Shown here one piece after another: positions 7,167 to 8,586 of a stretch of DNA of 8,586 nt; position 1 is the stretch's first letter, and each line of letters begins with the position of its first letter. Position numbers and translations under genes: made by a program. The notes under the pieces were generated by a model, which saw nothing but the letters and a program-made list of their open reading frames with translations, searched no databases and was not told the origin of the DNA. The stretch covers positions 1 through 8,586 of the forward strand of contig JAPKDE010000103.1 of the NCBI GenBank assembly GCA_028822675.1, read 5' to 3'. This DNA comes from Dehalococcoidia bacterium. Lineage in GTDB: Bacteria; Chloroflexota; Dehalococcoidia; UBA3495.

Positions 7167-7216
7167 TGGTGACCCGCCTCCGAATCTAACCGAGAACCTA
7201 CTGATTAAGAGTCAGC
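7167..7216 (-). tRNA. 3' half of a tRNA-Lys(CTT)-like gene (partial)
   Basis: Read on the minus strand from 7216 to 7167 this is the anticodon arm to the 3' end of a tRNA. The anticodon stem GCTGA/TCAGT closes the loop CTCTTAA (anticodon CTT, U33 present, A37). The variable loop is AGGTT. The T-arm is CTCGG-TTAGATT-CGGAG with one mismatch and A in place of C56. The acceptor strand is GCGGGTC, then discriminator A and encoded CCA (7169-7167). No D-arm or normal 5' half lies upstream. A matching 5' acceptor GACCCGT exists only about 100 nt further (7317-7311) inside the terminator stem, which may be chance. Half-tRNAs of this kind, anticodon loop to CCA, are typical of phage and island attachment sites. 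A decayed tRNA is the main alternative. Confidence 0.45.
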
Positions 7217-7248
7217 CATTCAGTGGAGGCGGTATTTATCGGAATGGT

Positions 7249-7276
7249 TGATACTGACTAAATTTAGTCAGTATCA
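7249..7276. repeat. 28-bp perfect palindrome
   Basis: TGATACTGACTAAA (7249-7262) is followed immediately by its exact reverse complement (7263-7276). There is no spacer, so DNA-level recognition by a dimeric protein is as likely as an RNA hairpin. It sits seven nucleotides before the terminator stem at 7284 and directly after the potential pseudoknot. Confidence 0.9.
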
Positions 7277-7283
7277 GATTGAT

Positions 7284-7322
7284 AAAAAGACCCGTTTATG
7301 AGTTGTGTAAACGGGTCTTTTT
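7284..7322. terminator. Strong bidirectional rho-independent terminator
   Basis: AAAAAGACCCGTTTA (7284-7298) pairs perfectly over 15 bp with 7308-7322 around a 9-nt loop (TGAGTTGTG). The core GACCCG/CGGGTC is flanked by five A on the left and five T on the right, so it can act on both strands. It separates the structured RNA region from the ribosome site and ATG at 7345-7357. Confidence 0.85.
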
Positions 7323-7365
7323 ATTTGTCCAAAATAAATTTATAGAGGTGCGTTATGAAGCAAGA

Positions 7366-7944
7366 AGAAGCTGCCTGATCCGCGGCGCAGCGGAGGTCTA
7401 CATCATCGACCACGTGCAAGAACGCCTCGATAAAGCGTCAGAAATTGAGTGTATTCCCATTAACTTCGACACCGCCGACCCGGTGCAGCAGATTAAAGAG
7501 ATGCGCGGCGGCCAGGGAGTAGACAATGGCATCGATGCCGTTGGCTACCAAGCGGCCACCGCCGGTTCATCTGCCGTTGGCGGCGAGCAGGACGAAGCTC
7601 CGAACATAGTGTTGAACCAGGTGATCGACGTGGTCAATCCCACCGGCGCGCTGGGCATCCCGGGTCTCTACGTTCCCACTGATCCGGGCGGCGTGGATGA
7701 AGGCTCCAAACGGGGCGCGCTTTCGATCAACTTTGGCCAGTTATTTGAGAAGGGTCTGCGGCTGGGCACCGGCCAATGCAACGTCAAAAAGTACAACGCC
7801 TACCTACGTGACCTAATCATCTCCGGACGGGCCGCGCCAAGCTTTGTGGTCTCGCACTCGGTCTCGCTGGACGAAGCCCCGGACGCCTATAAAAAATTCG
7901 ACCATCGCGCTGATGGCTACACCAAGGTAATTCTGAACCCCTAG
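7366..7944 (+). pseudogene. C-terminal half of the zinc alcohol dehydrogenase (formaldehyde dehydrogenase-type)
   Basis: From about 7366 the frame reads SCLIRGAAEVYIIDHVQERL and continues to TAG at 7942-7944, about 192 codons. It covers the second half of the Rossmann domain and the C-terminal part of glutathione-independent formaldehyde dehydrogenase-like enzymes. The acidic residue of YIID that binds the NAD ribose is present. So are the family blocks GIDAVGYQA, GIPGLYVPTDPG, LGTGQCNVKKYNAYLRDLI and DGYTKVILNP. The glycine motif GxGxxG should lie just upstream but is lost. The frame can be extended to a TTG at 7279, but that would translate the terminator and is not a credible start. With the 6768-6809 piece it represents one gene whose middle, roughly 180 codons judged from the usual 385-400 residue length, has been replaced. 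Confidence 0.85.
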
Positions 7945-7957
7945 GACTGGTATTAAA

Positions 7958-8586
7958 TTGCAGATAGGCAGCGGAGCAAACACTTACGAATGGCAAGACT
8001 CATGGGCGGCTTTCCCGGATACAGATAGCGCCCGCACTGGTTGGTCGCACCACGGCGTGACGGTAACCGAGTCGGGGCAGATCATCACCTATCACCCCGG
8101 CGACCCAACCATGATGGTCTTCAACTCGAACGGCTCACTGGAAAGGTCTTTCCCGATAGCCGTCAGCGACGCCCACGGCATTACGCTAATTAACGAGGGT
8201 GGTAATAGCTCCTCTGGATCGCCGACAATGGCCGCAAACGGCACCCTGACGTCGGATACGACTATCCGGCTGGCGAGACGAAAGGTCAGGTGCTGAAGAT
8301 GGACCTGGAAGGCAACGTGCTGGCCAGCCTGACACGGCCCAACCTTGATGTGTACCAAGAAGGCATGTACTCACCAACCTGGGTGGCCGTTAACGAAGAA
8401 CGCCACGGAGGCAACGGCGATGTTTGGGTGGCCGACGGCTATGGTCAGAGCTACGTGCACCGTTACGACAAATCCGGGAACTACATCAGCAGCATCAACG
8501 GCGAGAGGGAGGGGCTGGTAGGTTTAGCTGCCCCCACGCAATCTTCATCGACCGGCGCAGCACACCTCATGAACTGTATGTGGCAG
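7958..8586 (+). pseudogene. Beta-propeller (NHL-like) protein gene with two apparent frameshifts, 3' partial
   Basis: A TTG start at 7958, with a weak AGGA upstream, gives QIGSGANTYEW and a His-rich turn GWSHHGV, then DAHGITLINEGGN. This frame fails near 8210: homologous sequence continues in the next frame from 8212 as LWIADNGRKR, through NEERHGGNGDVW and VADGYGQSYVHRYD. A second break near 8510-8525 moves it to a third frame, FSCPHAIFIDRRS, then ELYVA at the window end. Each change corresponds to one missing base, and the uncorrected first frame would stop at 8296. Blade signatures (WIADNG, WVADGYG) match propeller proteins of the NHL/six-bladed type that are common in the same kinds of genome; catalytic role unknown. 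It lies 13 nt after the dehydrogenase remnant. Real decay and sequencing error are both possible. Confidence 0.75.

Larger units (their letters stand above)
6810..7365. other. Foreign segment replacing the middle of the alcohol dehydrogenase gene
   Basis: About 556 bp separate the two halves of the dehydrogenase. Base composition falls to about 43% G+C (my count over 6841-7364), against about 57-60% around it. The left part, 6811-6972, is an open frame with no start of its own. The rest carries no plausible long gene but many RNA structures: a tRNA-Pro-like sequence, a hairpin with a T-tract, a tRNA-Lys-like 3' half on the minus strand, a potential pseudoknot, a 28-bp palindrome and a strong terminator. 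Just before the right junction GAGG (7345-7348) and ATG at 7355 begin a frame (MKQEE) that runs into the dehydrogenase out of frame and stops at 7378. I see no inverted terminal repeats, no target duplication and no integrase gene. It may be an integrated fragment, a recombination scar, or an assembly chimera or wrong gap fill. Confidence 0.75.

Noticed and set aside
7167..7317. A tmRNA or intron-containing tRNA on the minus strand (GACCCGT at 7317-7311 pairing with GCGGGTC)
   Set aside because: The seven-pair acceptor is tempting, but GACCCG is part of the terminator stem, there is no tag reading frame or D-arm, and no intron features are visible; kept only as a remark.
6768..7365. An insertion sequence or transposon in the dehydrogenase
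   Set aside because: No transposase, inverted ends or target duplication are seen, and about 180 codons of the dehydrogenase are missing, which a simple insertion would not remove.
6810..7365. A retron, CRISPR array or toxin-antitoxin locus
   Set aside because: There is no reverse transcriptase, no regular repeat-spacer pattern and no pair of small overlapping genes; only structured noncoding sequence is present.
7279..7944. A complete 221-codon gene starting at TTG 7279
   Set aside because: The first 29 codons translate the terminator hairpin, the spacer and the ribosome site; homology begins only at about 7366, so this is a dehydrogenase fragment with a chance in-frame extension.

Overview
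The window looks like bacterial chromosome of about 57% G+C. The mix of families is one I associate with uncultivated Chloroflexota (SAR202 / Dehalococcoidia-like): a PEP-mutase/oxaloacetate-decarboxylase-like enzyme, DinB, MBL hydrolase, VOC protein, DUF1501, DUF1800, NHL propellers and a formaldehyde-dehydrogenase-type zinc alcohol dehydrogenase. That assignment is inference from gene content; no rRNA or other taxonomic marker is present.

Layout. Positions 1-1361 (+) hold the 3' part of a PEP mutase/isocitrate-lyase-superfamily gene, followed after 42 nt by a DinB-like gene. Positions 1387-2762 (-) hold a convergent two-gene unit, a VOC dioxygenase-like gene followed by an MBL-fold hydrolase gene. 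A 252-nt divergent intergenic region with a candidate promoter follows. Positions 3015-6671 (+) hold a tight three-gene operon: DUF1501, DUF1800 and an NHL six-bladed propeller, with gaps of 42 and 24 nt. None of the three has a visible export signal, although the first two families are usually exported.

The unusual part begins at 6768. A zinc alcohol dehydrogenase gene starts with a good ribosome binding site, but its homology stops after 14 codons. About 556 bp of unrelated, lower-G+C DNA (about 43%) follows, and the C-terminal half of the same dehydrogenase resumes near 7366 and runs to 7944. The replaced part would be of roughly the same length (about 180 codons, judged from the family size). 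The foreign segment is rich in RNA structure. It has a tRNA-Pro(CGG)-like sequence on +, a hairpin with a T-tract, a sequence matching the 3' half of tRNA-Lys(CTT) on - and ending in encoded CCA, a possible pseudoknot, a 28-bp perfect palindrome and a strong bidirectional terminator. It begins in what could be the tail of one reading frame and ends a few codons into another, so it looks like a piece cut from a phage-like or other accessory genome. It has no recognisable inverted ends or target-site duplication.

Downstream (7958 to the window end) is a second beta-propeller gene that needs two single-base corrections to read through. The broken dehydrogenase and these frameshifts together mean either real gene decay around an integration or recombination scar, or an error-prone or chimeric stretch of assembly. 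The sequence alone cannot separate these.
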